Origin: Pseudomonas sp. GM50
GTDB taxonomy: Bacteria > Pseudomonadota > Gammaproteobacteria > Pseudomonadales > Pseudomonadaceae
DNA length: 64,000 bases
Assembly (NCBI RefSeq): GCF_000282375.1
Contig: NZ_AKJK01000053.1
Location: forward strand, 1 to 64,000
Direction: 5' to 3'
Made by a program: the position numbers and the translations under genes
In this document: one piece after another, positions 54,154-63,476 of the stretch
How positions within the stretch are numbered: position 1 is the stretch's first letter
Layout: the number at the start of each line of letters is the position of its first letter
The notes under the pieces: model-generated
What the model was told of the DNA's origin: nothing
Databases searched by the model: none
Seen by the model: only the letters and a program-made list of their open reading frames with translations

Positions 54154-54235
54154 CTTCGCGGGCAAGCCTCGCTCCTACGGGTTTTGTGTCGTTTTATTGA
54201 CCGAAAATCCGTAGGAGCGAGGCTTGCCCGCGAAG
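54154..54235. repeat. REP-type inverted repeat
   Basis: Perfect 27-base arms (54154-54180 and 54209-54235), core CGGGCAAGCCTCGCTCC, between ohrR and the ohr promoter. Confidence 0.9.
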
Positions 54236-54361
54236 GCGTCCTCCCCGTCGCAAAAAATTTCACTTCGCAAAAATCCCGAACAAAAGCCTCTATCTCAAGC
54301 TTCTCCTCCCCAATCGAATTGCTGGGCTACGACTCAAAACAATTTTTTTCAAAAATTTATC

Positions 54362-54426
54362 TTGTGCGCTAAATACTTGCGAGCTACATTCATCTCGCAC
54401 TTACTTAGCGCGCAAACATTTAGCGC
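54362..54426 (+). promoter_or_regulatory. ohr promoter with TTAGCGC-type operator repeats
   Basis: TTGTGC, 17 bases, TACATT (54362-54390) is a reasonable sigma-70 promoter. GCGCTAA (54366-54372) overlaps the -35, and TTAGCGC occurs at 54405-54411 and 54420-54426. A nested TGCGAG/CTCGCA pair spans the -10 (54378-54399). Likely OhrR operator region. Confidence 0.55.
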
Positions 54427-54456
54427 GAAACATCCAACCCGAACGAGGCTCTCACC

Positions 54457-54876
54457 ATGCAAACTCTCTACACCGCAATCGCAACCTCCACCGGCGGCCG
54501 TGACGGTCGTGCGATCTCCAGCGACAACGTCCTCGACGTCAAACTCGCGACCCCGAAAGAACTCGGTGGTGCCGGCGGTGCGGCAACCAACCCTGAACAA
54601 TTGTTCGCAGCTGGCTACTCCGCCTGCTTCATCGGCGCGCTGAAATTCGTCGCCAGCCAGACCAAACGCAAAATCCCGGACGACGCATCGATCACCGCCC
54701 ATGTCGGCATCGGCCAGATCCCTGGCGGTTTCGGTCTGGACATCGACCTGCACATCAGCCTGCCGGGCCTTGAACAAGCCGACGCACAAAGCCTGGTTGA
54801 AGCTGCCCACCAGGTTTGCCCGTACTCCAACGCCACCCGTGGCAACGTCGATGTGCGCCTGCACGTTACCGTCTAA
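54457..54876 (+). CDS. ohr: Organic hydroperoxide resistance protein Ohr
   Basis: 139 residues, OsmC/Ohr fold. The two catalytic cysteines are in AAGYSACFIGAL and HQVCPYSNATRGN. Reduces organic and fatty-acid hydroperoxides with dihydrolipoyl partners. Leader of about 60 bases after the promoter. The esterase gene follows 27 bases later, so co-transcription is likely. Confidence 0.96.
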   Translation: MQTLYTAIATSTGGRDGRAISSDNVLDVKLATPKELGGAGGAATNPEQLFAAGYSACFIGALKFVASQTKRKIPDDASITAHVGIGQIPGGFGLDIDLHISLPGLEQADAQSLVEAAHQVCPYSNATRGNVDVRLHVTV

Positions 54877-54902
54877 CCGCTGACTCCAAGGCCTGACAGG
54901 AA

Positions 54903-55925
54903 ATGAACATGAACACTTTCAGCAAAGTCTTGACCGGTACTCTTCTCGCCCTGTCCATCAACAGTGCATTCGCAGGCAACGGGGTTGAACACAACACCCA
55001 GGCGTTCCTCGATGTACTGAATGCCGGCACCGGCAAACCGATGGAACAGCTCACGCCTGCCGATGCCCGCGCGGTGTTGGTGGGTGCGCAGGCGGGGGTG
55101 AAACTGACGCTGCCAAAAGCCGATGTCAGCGAGAAGACCATTCAGGTCGACGGCCAACCGATCAGCCTGACCATCGTTCGGCCGGCCGGGGTCAAAGGCG
55201 AGCTGCCGGTGTTCATGTTCTTCCACGGTGGTGGTTGGGTGCTGGGGGACTTCCCGACCCACGAACGACTGGTTCGAGACTTGGTAACGGGTTCGGGCGC
55301 GGCGGCGGTGTTCGTCAATTACACCCCGTCGCCGGAAGCGCATTACCCGGTGGCCATCAACCAGGCCTACGCCGCGACGAAGTGGGTGGCCGAACACGGT
55401 AAAGAGATCAACGTTGACGGCAAACGTCTGGCCGTGGCCGGCAACAGTGTCGGTGGCAACATGGCAGCCGTGGTTGCGCTGATGGCCAAGGATAAAGGCA
55501 CGCCGGCGATCAGGTTCCAGGTGTTGTTGTGGCCGGTGACTGATGCCAGCTTCGAGACGGCGTCCTATAACCAGTTCGCCGAGGGGCACTTCCTCACCAA
55601 AAACATGATGAAGTGGTTCTGGGACAACTACACCACCGACGCCAAGCAACGGAACGAGATCTACGCCTCACCGCTACGGGCGACCACTGCGCAACTCAAG
55701 GGCTTGCCACCCGCGCTGGTGCAGACAGCCGGCGCCGATGTGCTGCGCGATGAAGGTGAAGCCTACGCCCGCAAACTCGATGAGGCTGGCGTAGCGGTCA
55801 CGGCCGTACGCTACAACGGCATGATCCACGACTACGGTTTGCTCAACGTAGTGAGCCAGGTGCCCGCGGTGCGTTCGGCGATGTTGCAGGCGTCTGAAGA
55901 GCTCAAGCAGCATTTGAAGAAATAA
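54903..55925 (+). CDS. Exported alpha/beta-hydrolase (HSL-type esterase)
   Basis: 340 residues with a signal peptide (about 1-24, ending NSAFA). The HSL-family oxyanion motif is FFHGGGWVLGDF, the nucleophile elbow is VAGNSVGGN, and Asp and His are in TAGADVLRDEG and NGMIHDYG. An extracytoplasmic esterase or lipase of unknown substrate. ATG 54903 and ATG 54909 are both possible. Downstream of ohr with a short gap, so probably peroxide-inducible too. Confidence 0.9.
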   Translation: MNMNTFSKVLTGTLLALSINSAFAGNGVEHNTQAFLDVLNAGTGKPMEQLTPADARAVLVGAQAGVKLTLPKADVSEKTIQVDGQPISLTIVRPAGVKGELPVFMFFHGGGWVLGDFPTHERLVRDLVTGSGAAAVFVNYTPSPEAHYPVAINQAYAATKWVAEHGKEINVDGKRLAVAGNSVGGNMAAVVALMAKDKGTPAIRFQVLLWPVTDASFETASYNQFAEGHFLTKNMMKWFWDNYTTDAKQRNEIYASPLRATTAQLKGLPPALVQTAGADVLRDEGEAYARKLDEAGVAVTAVRYNGMIHDYGLLNVVSQVPAVRSAMLQASEELKQHLKK

Positions 55926-55930
55926 CATAC

Positions 55931-56030
55931 CCCTTGTAGGAGCGAGGCTTGCCCGCGAAGGCGTAGTGTCAGTCGGCATCAATGTCGAATGATTAATCGC
56001 CTTCGCGGGCAAGCCTCGCTCCTACAAGGG
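55931..56030. repeat. REP-type inverted repeat
   Basis: Perfect 33-base arms (55931-55963 and 55998-56030), core GGAGCGAGGCTTGCCCGCG, between the esterase and efp. Confidence 0.92.
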
Positions 56031-56037
56031 CACGCAC

Positions 56038-56069
56038 AAAAAAGCCCGACACAATGGTCGGGCTTTTTC
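56038..56069. terminator. Bidirectional terminator between the esterase gene and efp
   Basis: A run, AGCCCGAC, 6-base loop, GTCGGGCT, T run. Serves the two convergent genes. Confidence 0.93.
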
Positions 56070-56085
56070 ATTACTCAAGCGGTGC

Positions 56086-56655
56086 TTATTTGGCACGGCC
56101 TTTGTAGGAACCGCCTTCGCGGGTATCGATCTCGATCATGTCGCCGATTTCGATGAAGTCAGCAACCGACAGTTCGGTACCGTTCTTCAGTTTGGCAGGC
56201 TTCATCACCTTGCCGGAAGTGTCACCGCGAGCGGAACCTTCGGTGTAGTCAACCTGACGCACGATAGTGGTCGGCAGTTCTACGGAAACCAGACGCTCTT
56301 CGAAGAAGATCGCTTCGCAAACATCGGTCATGCCTTCTTCAACGAAAGGCAGAACGGCTTCGATGTCTTCAGCGTTCAGCTCGTACATGGTGTAGTCGGT
56401 GGTGTCCATGAACGTGTAGGAGTCGCCGCTGATGAAGGACAGGGTCGCTTCTTTACGGTCGAGGATTACGTCGTCCAGTTTGTCGTCGGCGCTGTAAACG
56501 ATCTCGGTCTTGTAACCGGTCAGCAGGTTTTTCAGCTTGGTCTTCATGATCGCGCTGTTACGACCCGACTTGGTGAATTCAGCTTTCTGAACCAGCCAAG
56601 GATCGTTTTCGAGACGGATCACCATCCCGGGTTTCAGTTCTTTACCAGTTTTCAT
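56086..56655 (-). CDS. efp: Translation elongation factor P
   Basis: 189 residues, standard EF-P. Relieves ribosome stalling at polyproline. Domain I has [20 protein letters not shown], and the tip loop is [11 protein letters not shown] with Arg32 where E. coli has lysine. Arg32 is the rhamnosylation site used by EarP, whose gene is 48 bases away. Ends with [18 protein letters not shown]. Confidence 0.97.
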   Translation of the reverse strand: MKTGKELKPGMVIRLENDPWLVQKAEFTKSGRNSAIMKTKLKNLLTGYKTEIVYSADDKLDDVILDRKEATLSFISGDSYTFMDTTDYTMYELNAEDIEAVLPFVEEGMTDVCEAIFFEERLVSVELPTTIVRQVDYTEGSARGDTSGKVMKPAKLKNGTELSVADFIEIGDMIEIDTREGGSYKGRAK

Positions 56656-56703
56656 TGCGAATATCCGAATTTGGATGGGATTTACAAAAATCTAGGCCGC
56701 GTA

Positions 56704-57861
56704 TCATATCCAATTTAGGTAAAACTGTACCAGCGCTGCGGCAAGATCTGCCTGCAAGGCTTGTTCCAGACACCATGTCTCGGCATGTTTTTCCAGTTCA
56801 GGCCAGTGTTTGCGGGTTGATTTCCAGTGATCGGTCATTGTCTCACCTGCATTCCATGCCCGCCATAGACCGCTGATCGCCTCGCGGGCAGGCTCGGACA
56901 GGCCTTGGGTGTACAGGGTCAGGAAAGCATCGAGCTTGTCCAGATGGATATCTTCGTCCTGCCGATAGATGTGCCAGAGCAGCGGCCGACCTGCCCATTG
57001 AGCGCGGACAAAGGAGTCTTCGCCGCGCACGGCGTTGAAATCGCAGCTCCATAGCAGCAGGTCATATTGATCCTGTCGGACGAACGGCAGCACTTGCACG
57101 GTCAAGGCGTCGCGCACATGCACCGCACCAGCCTTCAGCCCATCCACCCCGAGCCAGCGTTCGACGTTGCCGAGAATCCGCCCTTCGGGCACCAGCAAAT
57201 GCGTCGGCGTCGAGTCGGCCGCCATCGTGTCGAGCCAACTGGCCAGCCCGGTATTTTCGTAGGCAAACAGCGAGATCAGTTGGGCATTCGGCACGCGATC
57301 AATTCCCAGGCCTTGCAGGAATTCTTGCTGAGCTTGCGGGCTTTGCTGAAACTGCCGACGCCGCTCCAGCAATCCGCTTTCACGCAGCAAGCCGCCAGTG
57401 CCCTTGCGAAAGCCCGGGAAGAAAAAGAACTTCTGCACGTTCTTGTACTTTACCGATGGCAAGCCGTGGCAGCCGACGACCCAGTCTTCGGCGCTCAGAT
57501 AATCGAGGTTCATCCACAGCGGCGGTTTTTCCCGTTCGGCCATGGCCTCCATATAGGCACTCGGCAACTGGCAGGCGAATGCGGCGATGACGACATCAGC
57601 GGCTTCAGTGGGTTGCCAGTCGGCCGACCACTGTCGCACCTCGACGCCCTGCTGCCACTGCTGCGCAGCGTTGATATCGATCTGCGGGCACAAACGCTCG
57701 AAGGCTCGCAGGTCGTCGACCCACAAGCGCACTGTCGCGCCATGTTCGGCCACCAGTTGTCGGGCCAGGCGCCAGGTCACACCGATGTCGCCGAAGTTGT
57801 CGACCACGGTGCAAAAAATATCCCAGCGCCAGCGGTTTTTCACTTGAGGCATTTCAGGCAT
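56704..57861 (-). CDS. earP: EF-P arginine rhamnosyltransferase EarP
   Basis: 385 residues, GT-B fold. Starts with WDIFCTVVDNFGDIGVTWRLARQLV, which contains the catalytic Asp residues described for Pseudomonas EarP. C-terminal nucleotide-sugar site segments include SCDFNAVRGEDSFVRAQWAGRP. Transfers rhamnose from dTDP-rhamnose to Arg32 of EF-P. Directly upstream of efp on the same strand, so probably co-expressed. Confidence 0.94.
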   Translation of the reverse strand: MPEMPQVKNRWRWDIFCTVVDNFGDIGVTWRLARQLVAEHGATVRLWVDDLRAFERLCPQIDINAAQQWQQGVEVRQWSADWQPTEAADVVIAAFACQLPSAYMEAMAEREKPPLWMNLDYLSAEDWVVGCHGLPSVKYKNVQKFFFFPGFRKGTGGLLRESGLLERRRQFQQSPQAQQEFLQGLGIDRVPNAQLISLFAYENTGLASWLDTMAADSTPTHLLVPEGRILGNVERWLGVDGLKAGAVHVRDALTVQVLPFVRQDQYDLLLWSCDFNAVRGEDSFVRAQWAGRPLLWHIYRQDEDIHLDKLDAFLTLYTQGLSEPAREAISGLWRAWNAGETMTDHWKSTRKHWPELEKHAETWCLEQALQADLAAALVQFYLNWI

Positions 57862-57985
57862 TCCAGGCTCCCGTTGGCAAAGGCGCCGATTGTCCGCATA
57901 AATTACCCCGCGCAGAAGAGCCGACGGCGATTAATCTTCATGCGACAATCGCCACTTGCCCGCGACCACCCGCCAGGAGGCAGTA

Positions 57986-58384
57986 ATGCCCTACCGTCCC
58001 AACCCACGCCGTCCCTTGCCGATCCAGTTTAATGCGCTGCAACTGACCGGCAGCATTGCCCTCGGTTTGTGGCTGGGATTCATCGCGATTGCACTGACTT
58101 GCTGGCTCGCCTGGCGCTTGTTGTTCAACGAGCAATTGGCGCCCTTGGCCCAAGCGGTGGAGCAACTGGCCAAGCCACCGGTGATTGAGCAACCCGCCCC
58201 GCAAAACCCGATGCTCGATCAGTACGAGGACAATCTGCGCAGGAATGAACAGCAGCAAATGGTGGAACAGGCCAGAAGCAGCAAACACAATCTGTCCAAT
58301 CCCAAATGCCAGTTCTGGCTGCAACAGAATCAAAATGCGCCGAGCGAAAAAAGCCGCGCCAACGTCCTACAGTTCTGCGATTGA
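57986..58384 (+). CDS. Hypothetical membrane protein
   Basis: 132 residues. One strong membrane helix (about 19-48, LGLWLGFIAIALTCWLAWRL), then a coiled-coil/disordered Gln- and Asn-rich region with two Cys (PKCQFWLQQNQN and the second last residue). Start with AGGAGG 6 bases upstream. Two bases before the Gre-like gene, so co-translated. I do not recognise a function. Confidence 0.75.
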   Translation: MPYRPNPRRPLPIQFNALQLTGSIALGLWLGFIAIALTCWLAWRLLFNEQLAPLAQAVEQLAKPPVIEQPAPQNPMLDQYEDNLRRNEQQQMVEQARSSKHNLSNPKCQFWLQQNQNAPSEKSRANVLQFCD

Positions 58385-58386
58385 TC

Positions 58387-58881
58387 ATGAAACTCTCTAT
58401 GCACAAGCCGACCGTCCACCAACTGATTATCGACAAGCTGCGGATCGATCTCGACATCGCCGAACGAGCCGCGCAAACCGCTTACGAAACCGCGACCCAC
58501 GAAGAAAACATAGCCGAAAACAAGTACGACACGCTGGGGCTGGAGGCGTCTTATCTGGCGGCCGGACAGGCCAGACGAGTGGAAGAAATCAGGCAGTCAT
58601 TGGCCCTTTGCCAGAACCTGACATTACGGCCTTATGACGATCAGCGCGGTATCGAAGTCGGTGCCCTGCTCGGCCTGGAAGACGAAAAGGGTCGCGAACA
58701 ATGGCTGTTCCTGGCCCCTGACGCGGCCGGGCTGAAGGTTGATCTGGTGGGGCAACTGATTACCGTCATCACCCCTCGCTCGCCGCTGGGCAAAAGCCTG
58801 CTGGGCAAGTTCGAAGGGGATGAAGTGGAGATTCTGGTGGCGGGCGCTCGGCAACAGTTTTCTGTCACCGAGGTGATCTAG
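58387..58881 (+). CDS. GreA/GreB-family transcription elongation-like protein
   Basis: 164 residues: an N-terminal helical hairpin (LRIDLDIAERAAQTAYETATH region) and a C-terminal FKBP-like Gre domain ending SPLGKSLLGKFEGDEVEI, the hallmark of GreA/GreB and Rnk C-domains. The N-terminal coiled coil is shorter and lacks the usual GreA tip motif with two acidic residues as far as I can see, so it may bind RNA polymerase without cleavage activity. ATG 58387 or 58399. Confidence 0.8.
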   Translation: MKLSMHKPTVHQLIIDKLRIDLDIAERAAQTAYETATHEENIAENKYDTLGLEASYLAAGQARRVEEIRQSLALCQNLTLRPYDDQRGIEVGALLGLEDEKGREQWLFLAPDAAGLKVDLVGQLITVITPRSPLGKSLLGKFEGDEVEILVAGARQQFSVTEVI

Positions 58882-58890
58882 AAAAAACGA

Positions 58891-59874
<984 letters not shown>

Positions 59875-59978
59875 TCAAAGCAGGTAGACGCCACGGGCAT
59901 CAGCGACGGTATATAACTATATTAATGGTTTGATTAATAAATCTAGAACTTTTTTATCAAAACGCCATTATTCGTGTC

Positions 59979-60482
59979 CTAGCGATCCCCTTTGCGGCGA
60001 CGTTCCGTCAGCGGCACCAGATAGACCGGCACCCTGGACAGTTGCAACACGCGCGCAGCGGTTCGGCCCAATGGCGTTTCCGCGCCAGCGCCATGACTGT
60101 GACTCCCTACGATCAGCAAATCGACGGAGAGTTTCTGCGCCTGGTCGAGAATCACCTGCGACGGATCGCCCTGCAGCACCCGCACTGCCCGAATCCGTTC
60201 CAGGTCCTGCTCCCCCTCATCCCCCAGTTCTTCGCGAAAGCTGTCGAGCACCCGCTGCTCGATATTGGCAATCACCGTATTCAAACCCTGACTGTGAAAC
60301 TCGTTCAAGGCCTGCTCATCGAGGTAACTCTGTAGCACCGATTCGGCGAACAACCCCATCGGCTCAACCGCGTGCACCACATACAAGTCGGCATTGAATG
60401 TTCGAGCCAGTGCCAACGCATGCTGCATCACAAAAGGTGCATACAGACCGAGGTCGGTGGCATACAGCATCGAATGAATCAT
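59979..60482 (-). CDS. Universal stress protein (UspA family)
   Basis: 167 residues with the ATP-binding Usp motif VGSHSHGAGAETPLGRTAARVL near 125-145 and the N-terminal MLYATDLGLYAPF. Longer than UspA by an acidic helical insert (LGDEGEQDLERIRAV). Likely ATP-binding stress protein. A good Shine-Dalgarno (GAGGT) precedes the ATG. The neighbour of cysB in PAO1 as well. Confidence 0.92.
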   Translation of the reverse strand: MIHSMLYATDLGLYAPFVMQHALALARTFNADLYVVHAVEPMGLFAESVLQSYLDEQALNEFHSQGLNTVIANIEQRVLDSFREELGDEGEQDLERIRAVRVLQGDPSQVILDQAQKLSVDLLIVGSHSHGAGAETPLGRTAARVLQLSRVPVYLVPLTERRRKGDR

Positions 60483-60578
60483 TGGGACCTCCTGAATGCC
60501 AACATGGCGGAGATTGATTCAGCTTAGCAGTGCCGTGGCGAGAGCGGCGTTCGGCGCCATGCATTGAACCGCAGCGCT

Positions 60579-61484
60579 TTAAATCGATGGCTCGTTACTG
60601 ATGCCATGCGGCACATGACCGGTGGCGACCACTTCACGGGCCAGCTCGCAATGGCCGGCCTGATCGTCGAAAAACACGTCGGCGGCAAAGGCTTCGAGAA
60701 ACGGTGCCTTGTTCAGGCCGCCGAGGAACAGCGATTCGTCCAGACGGATGTCCCATTCGCGCAAGGTGCGTATCACCCGCTCATGGGCCGGTGCAGAGCG
60801 CGCCGTCACCAGCGCGGTGCGGATCGGACAGGCATCATCGGGGAACTCGCGCTGCAAAAGGTTGAGCGCAGCGAGGAAGCCTTTGAACGGCCCGCCGCGC
60901 AAGGGCTCGCGGGCGGACTCACGCTCGCTGGCCTGAAACGCTGCAAGGCCTCCCGACTGATAGACTCGCTCCGACTCATCGGAAAACAGCACCGCGTCAC
61001 CGTCGAAAGCAATGCGCAATTCATCGCTGGCGGCGCGACTGGCACCGCCCGATAGAATAGTCGCTGCGGCGAAACCGGCATCCAGCGCACTGCGCACATC
61101 GTCGGAATGGGTCGAAAGAAACAGGTCGCAGCCAAAGGCCTTGAGGTACGGATAAGGACTTCGCCCGCCGGAAAACGCTGCGCGGGAGATTGCCAGGCCA
61201 GAATCGTTGATCGAGTTGAAAACCCGCAGACCAGTGTCGGCACTATTGCGCGACACCAGGATCACCTCGACCCGGGCACGGCCGAGACGGGCATTCAGGT
61301 TCAGGAGTTTTTCCACCAACGGGAACGCATCGCCGGGCTCGAGAATTTCGTCTTCGTGTTCGATCTGGTATTGCCGATAGGCCTCGACGCCGCTCGACAG
61401 ATAAACCTTGTGACTCTCACTCAAGTCGAACAGTGCTCGCGAAGAAATCGCCAACACCAGTTTGTCGTCTATACCATTGGCCAT
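60579..61484 (-). CDS. 5'-nucleotidase (cytosolic, PF06189-type)
   Basis: 301 residues of the cytosolic 5'-nucleotidase family: KLVLAISSRALFDLSESHKVY at the N-terminus, VILVSRNSADTGLRVFNSIN, FLSTHSDDVRSALDAG and FFDDQAGHCE. Hydrolyses nucleoside monophosphates. Third gene of a thioredoxin-like / PanE-like / nucleotidase run on the minus strand, 25 bases after the PanE-like gene. Confidence 0.9.
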   Translation of the reverse strand: MANGIDDKLVLAISSRALFDLSESHKVYLSSGVEAYRQYQIEHEDEILEPGDAFPLVEKLLNLNARLGRARVEVILVSRNSADTGLRVFNSINDSGLAISRAAFSGGRSPYPYLKAFGCDLFLSTHSDDVRSALDAGFAAATILSGGASRAASDELRIAFDGDAVLFSDESERVYQSGGLAAFQASERESAREPLRGGPFKGFLAALNLLQREFPDDACPIRTALVTARSAPAHERVIRTLREWDIRLDESLFLGGLNKAPFLEAFAADVFFDDQAGHCELAREVVATGHVPHGISNEPSI

Positions 61485-61509
61485 GCCCTTCCCTCTCCTT
61501 TTGACCGAC

Positions 61510-62466
61510 TCAGTGATTACGTCGATCGATAAAACTCAAGCTGCGATACAAGGCTTCTATTCGCGGCAACTCACATCCCGCCGCCTTCGCCGCTGCCAGT
61601 GGTCGAGTGTAGATCGCGTCCAGTTCCAGCGGCCGCTTGTGCAGGAAGTCGTGGTACATGCTCGGCCAATAGTCGGGCATTTTTTCAGTCACCATGAACA
61701 GATGCTCGGCATATCCGGCCGGCATTTCGTGACCACAGGCCGTTGCCCCCTGAACCACTTCGGTCATCAGCGCCTTGATCAGCTCCCGGCAGTCGGTATC
61801 GGCCATCAACGGCGTGGTGCTTGCCCTGAGCAGAACCGACAGACCGTTGTAAGGGATATTCCAGACCAGTTTTTGCCAACGCGCCTGATGCAGGTTCGGC
61901 ATGGCCTGGGAATCGATTCCGGCGGCGCGGAACAGCCCGGCGCCTTCCTCGACAATCGCCATCCGCGCCCGCTCATCGACTGCCGGGCCGCTGTGGTAGC
62001 CGACATTCACCGCGCCGAGCGCCTGATGGGTGATGACGCCAGGTCCCTCGCGATGGACGCAGATAAAACAGAGCCCACCCAGCAAGTGCAGCGAATTGGG
62101 GAGCAAGTCGCGCAGGCTGTCTTCGACGTCCAGGCCATTTTGCAACAACAGCACTTTGGAATTCGGAGCGGCAGCTTGAATGATTGTCGGCGCCAAGTCC
62201 GCGTTACTGGTGGTTTTCGTGCCCACTAGCAACCAGTCGCAGGGCGGCATATCTTCGGCCGTCGAATAGGCCTGAACCGGTTTCAACGTCAACGTGCCGT
62301 GCACTGCACTGTCGAGTTGCAGCCCGCGTTCGGCCACCGCTGAAAATTCACTGCGCAACAGAAAATGCACATCGAAGCCGGCACGCGCCAGCATCAACCC
62401 GTAGAAACCGCCGATCGCGCCGGTTCCGATAATACCGATTGTCGGCTTGGCAACTGTCCCCATCAT
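61510..62466 (-). CDS. 2-dehydropantoate 2-reductase-like protein
   Basis: 318 residues. NADP-binding IGIIGTGAIGGFYGLMLARAG at the N-terminus and the catalytic Lys region HQARWQKLVWNIPYNGLSVLL. PanE-type (ApbA) ketopantoate reductase family; Pseudomonas carries several paralogues, so pantothenate synthesis is not certain. Its ATG (62466, next codon also ATG) overlaps the thioredoxin-like stop by four bases (ATGA). Confidence 0.88.
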   Translation of the reverse strand: MMGTVAKPTIGIIGTGAIGGFYGLMLARAGFDVHFLLRSEFSAVAERGLQLDSAVHGTLTLKPVQAYSTAEDMPPCDWLLVGTKTTSNADLAPTIIQAAAPNSKVLLLQNGLDVEDSLRDLLPNSLHLLGGLCFICVHREGPGVITHQALGAVNVGYHSGPAVDERARMAIVEEGAGLFRAAGIDSQAMPNLHQARWQKLVWNIPYNGLSVLLRASTTPLMADTDCRELIKALMTEVVQGATACGHEMPAGYAEHLFMVTEKMPDYWPSMYHDFLHKRPLELDAIYTRPLAAAKAAGCELPRIEALYRSLSFIDRRNH

Positions 62467-62849
62467 GGTAATTCCTCTGCTATTCGACTCAACGCCAGCC
62501 CCACGGCTGCATTGAGCTCGGTGCTGGTCAGGCGCGATTTCAGTGCCCCAAAGAACTCACCGTCGCGCACCACAAACAGCGCTGGCAAATGAAAGACCTG
62601 ATAACGCTCCACCGCACCGCCATTGTTCCCGGCATCGATCCAGCACAGTTGATCGATCGCCAGATCCAGCTTGGGCAATTGCTCACGGGCAAAGCGGCAA
62701 GAGGCGCAACCAATGCTGGTAAAAATCACCAGTGAAATGCCGCTCATCGCCAACAGCCGTTGGTCGGCGTCGAAATCGGTCAGTTCCAGTTCGACCACTA
62801 TACTGGGAGGAACAATGTCAAATGGCCGACACAGGGAGTCCGTGTTCAT
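62463..62849 (-). CDS. Thioredoxin-like protein with CASC motif
   Basis: Up to 128 residues. Thioredoxin fold from LELTDFDADQRLL on, with the redox motif SIGCASCRFAREQLP and the cis-Pro segment FHLPALFVV. The start is uncertain: ATG 62849 overlaps the divergent PilZ gene by up to 35 bases, GTG 62798 would avoid this, and ATG 62747 would remove the first strand and helix. Couples to the PanE-like gene. Confidence 0.8.
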   Translation of the reverse strand: MNTDSLCRPFDIVPPSIVVELELTDFDADQRLLAMSGISLVIFTSIGCASCRFAREQLPKLDLAIDQLCWIDAGNNGGAVERYQVFHLPALFVVRDGEFFGALKSRLTSTELNAAVGLALSRIAEELP

Positions 62850-63291
62850 GGGACGTTATCTTCCTCATCCTGACGATGTACCCGTTGAATTAACGTTGCT
62901 CAGACATGAATGTATTTCGCGGCAACAGCTGCACACTATCAGCCTCGGCGGCATGGCTTGCAATTATCACCGCGCGTGGCGCCACGGTACGGCGCTGGAA
63001 GTGCGCATGCCGACCGTGAACCCGGACTTGCGTTATCTGGGCTATGTGGCCTGGTGCCTGCGACGAAAGCACGGCTATCTGGTGGGTATTGCTTTCGTTG
63101 ACGAGCACACGTTGTTCAGTGCGCGGATGGGCGAACAGGTGTGCCAGATCGAACGCTATTGCCGCATGCATGAGACTCATAGCGACTTGCATGACAACCA
63201 GGCACTGGCCCTCGAATGGGTCCAGCGGCACGCCGACGAATTCTCCCACGACACCGTTCGCAAGGCATTTGCACAGCCAGCGATGGGTTAG
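62815..63291 (+). CDS. PilZ-domain c-di-GMP-binding protein
   Basis: 158 residues. The frame starts at ATG 62815 with GGGAGG 5 bases upstream; a second ATG at 62848 has AGGGAG at 10 bases. It resembles Pseudomonas PilZ-type proteins of this locus (SNGRHRES and the LRHECISRQQLHTISLGGMACNY segment, then a beta-barrel core with VRMPTVNPDLRYLGYVAWCLRR). The canonical RxxxR and DxSxxG motifs are loosely matched (HRESV; TISLGGM), so c-di-GMP binding is probable but not assured. Confidence 0.7.
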   Translation: MSNGRHRESVFMGRYLPHPDDVPVELTLLRHECISRQQLHTISLGGMACNYHRAWRHGTALEVRMPTVNPDLRYLGYVAWCLRRKHGYLVGIAFVDEHTLFSARMGEQVCQIERYCRMHETHSDLHDNQALALEWVQRHADEFSHDTVRKAFAQPAMG

Positions 63292-63476
63292 AGGCGCGCT
63301 CAATTGGTTTCCCCGCCGCGAAACTGATTGAGAATGCCCCCGAAACCGGCGTCTGCCCATTGTCGAGCCACGGTGTAACGCGCTAAGGTTCGGGCTCCCC
63401 CGACGCGCTTAAATTTGCTGTGCTCCGCCGCGCGGGGATCGCTGGCGGCCGGCACCCGTGACCTGACGAGTAAACG

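Noticed and set aside
62799..62804. TATACT as -10 of the PilZ gene
   Set aside because: If used, transcription would begin after the best Shine-Dalgarno, and the -35 region (TCGGTC) is poor.
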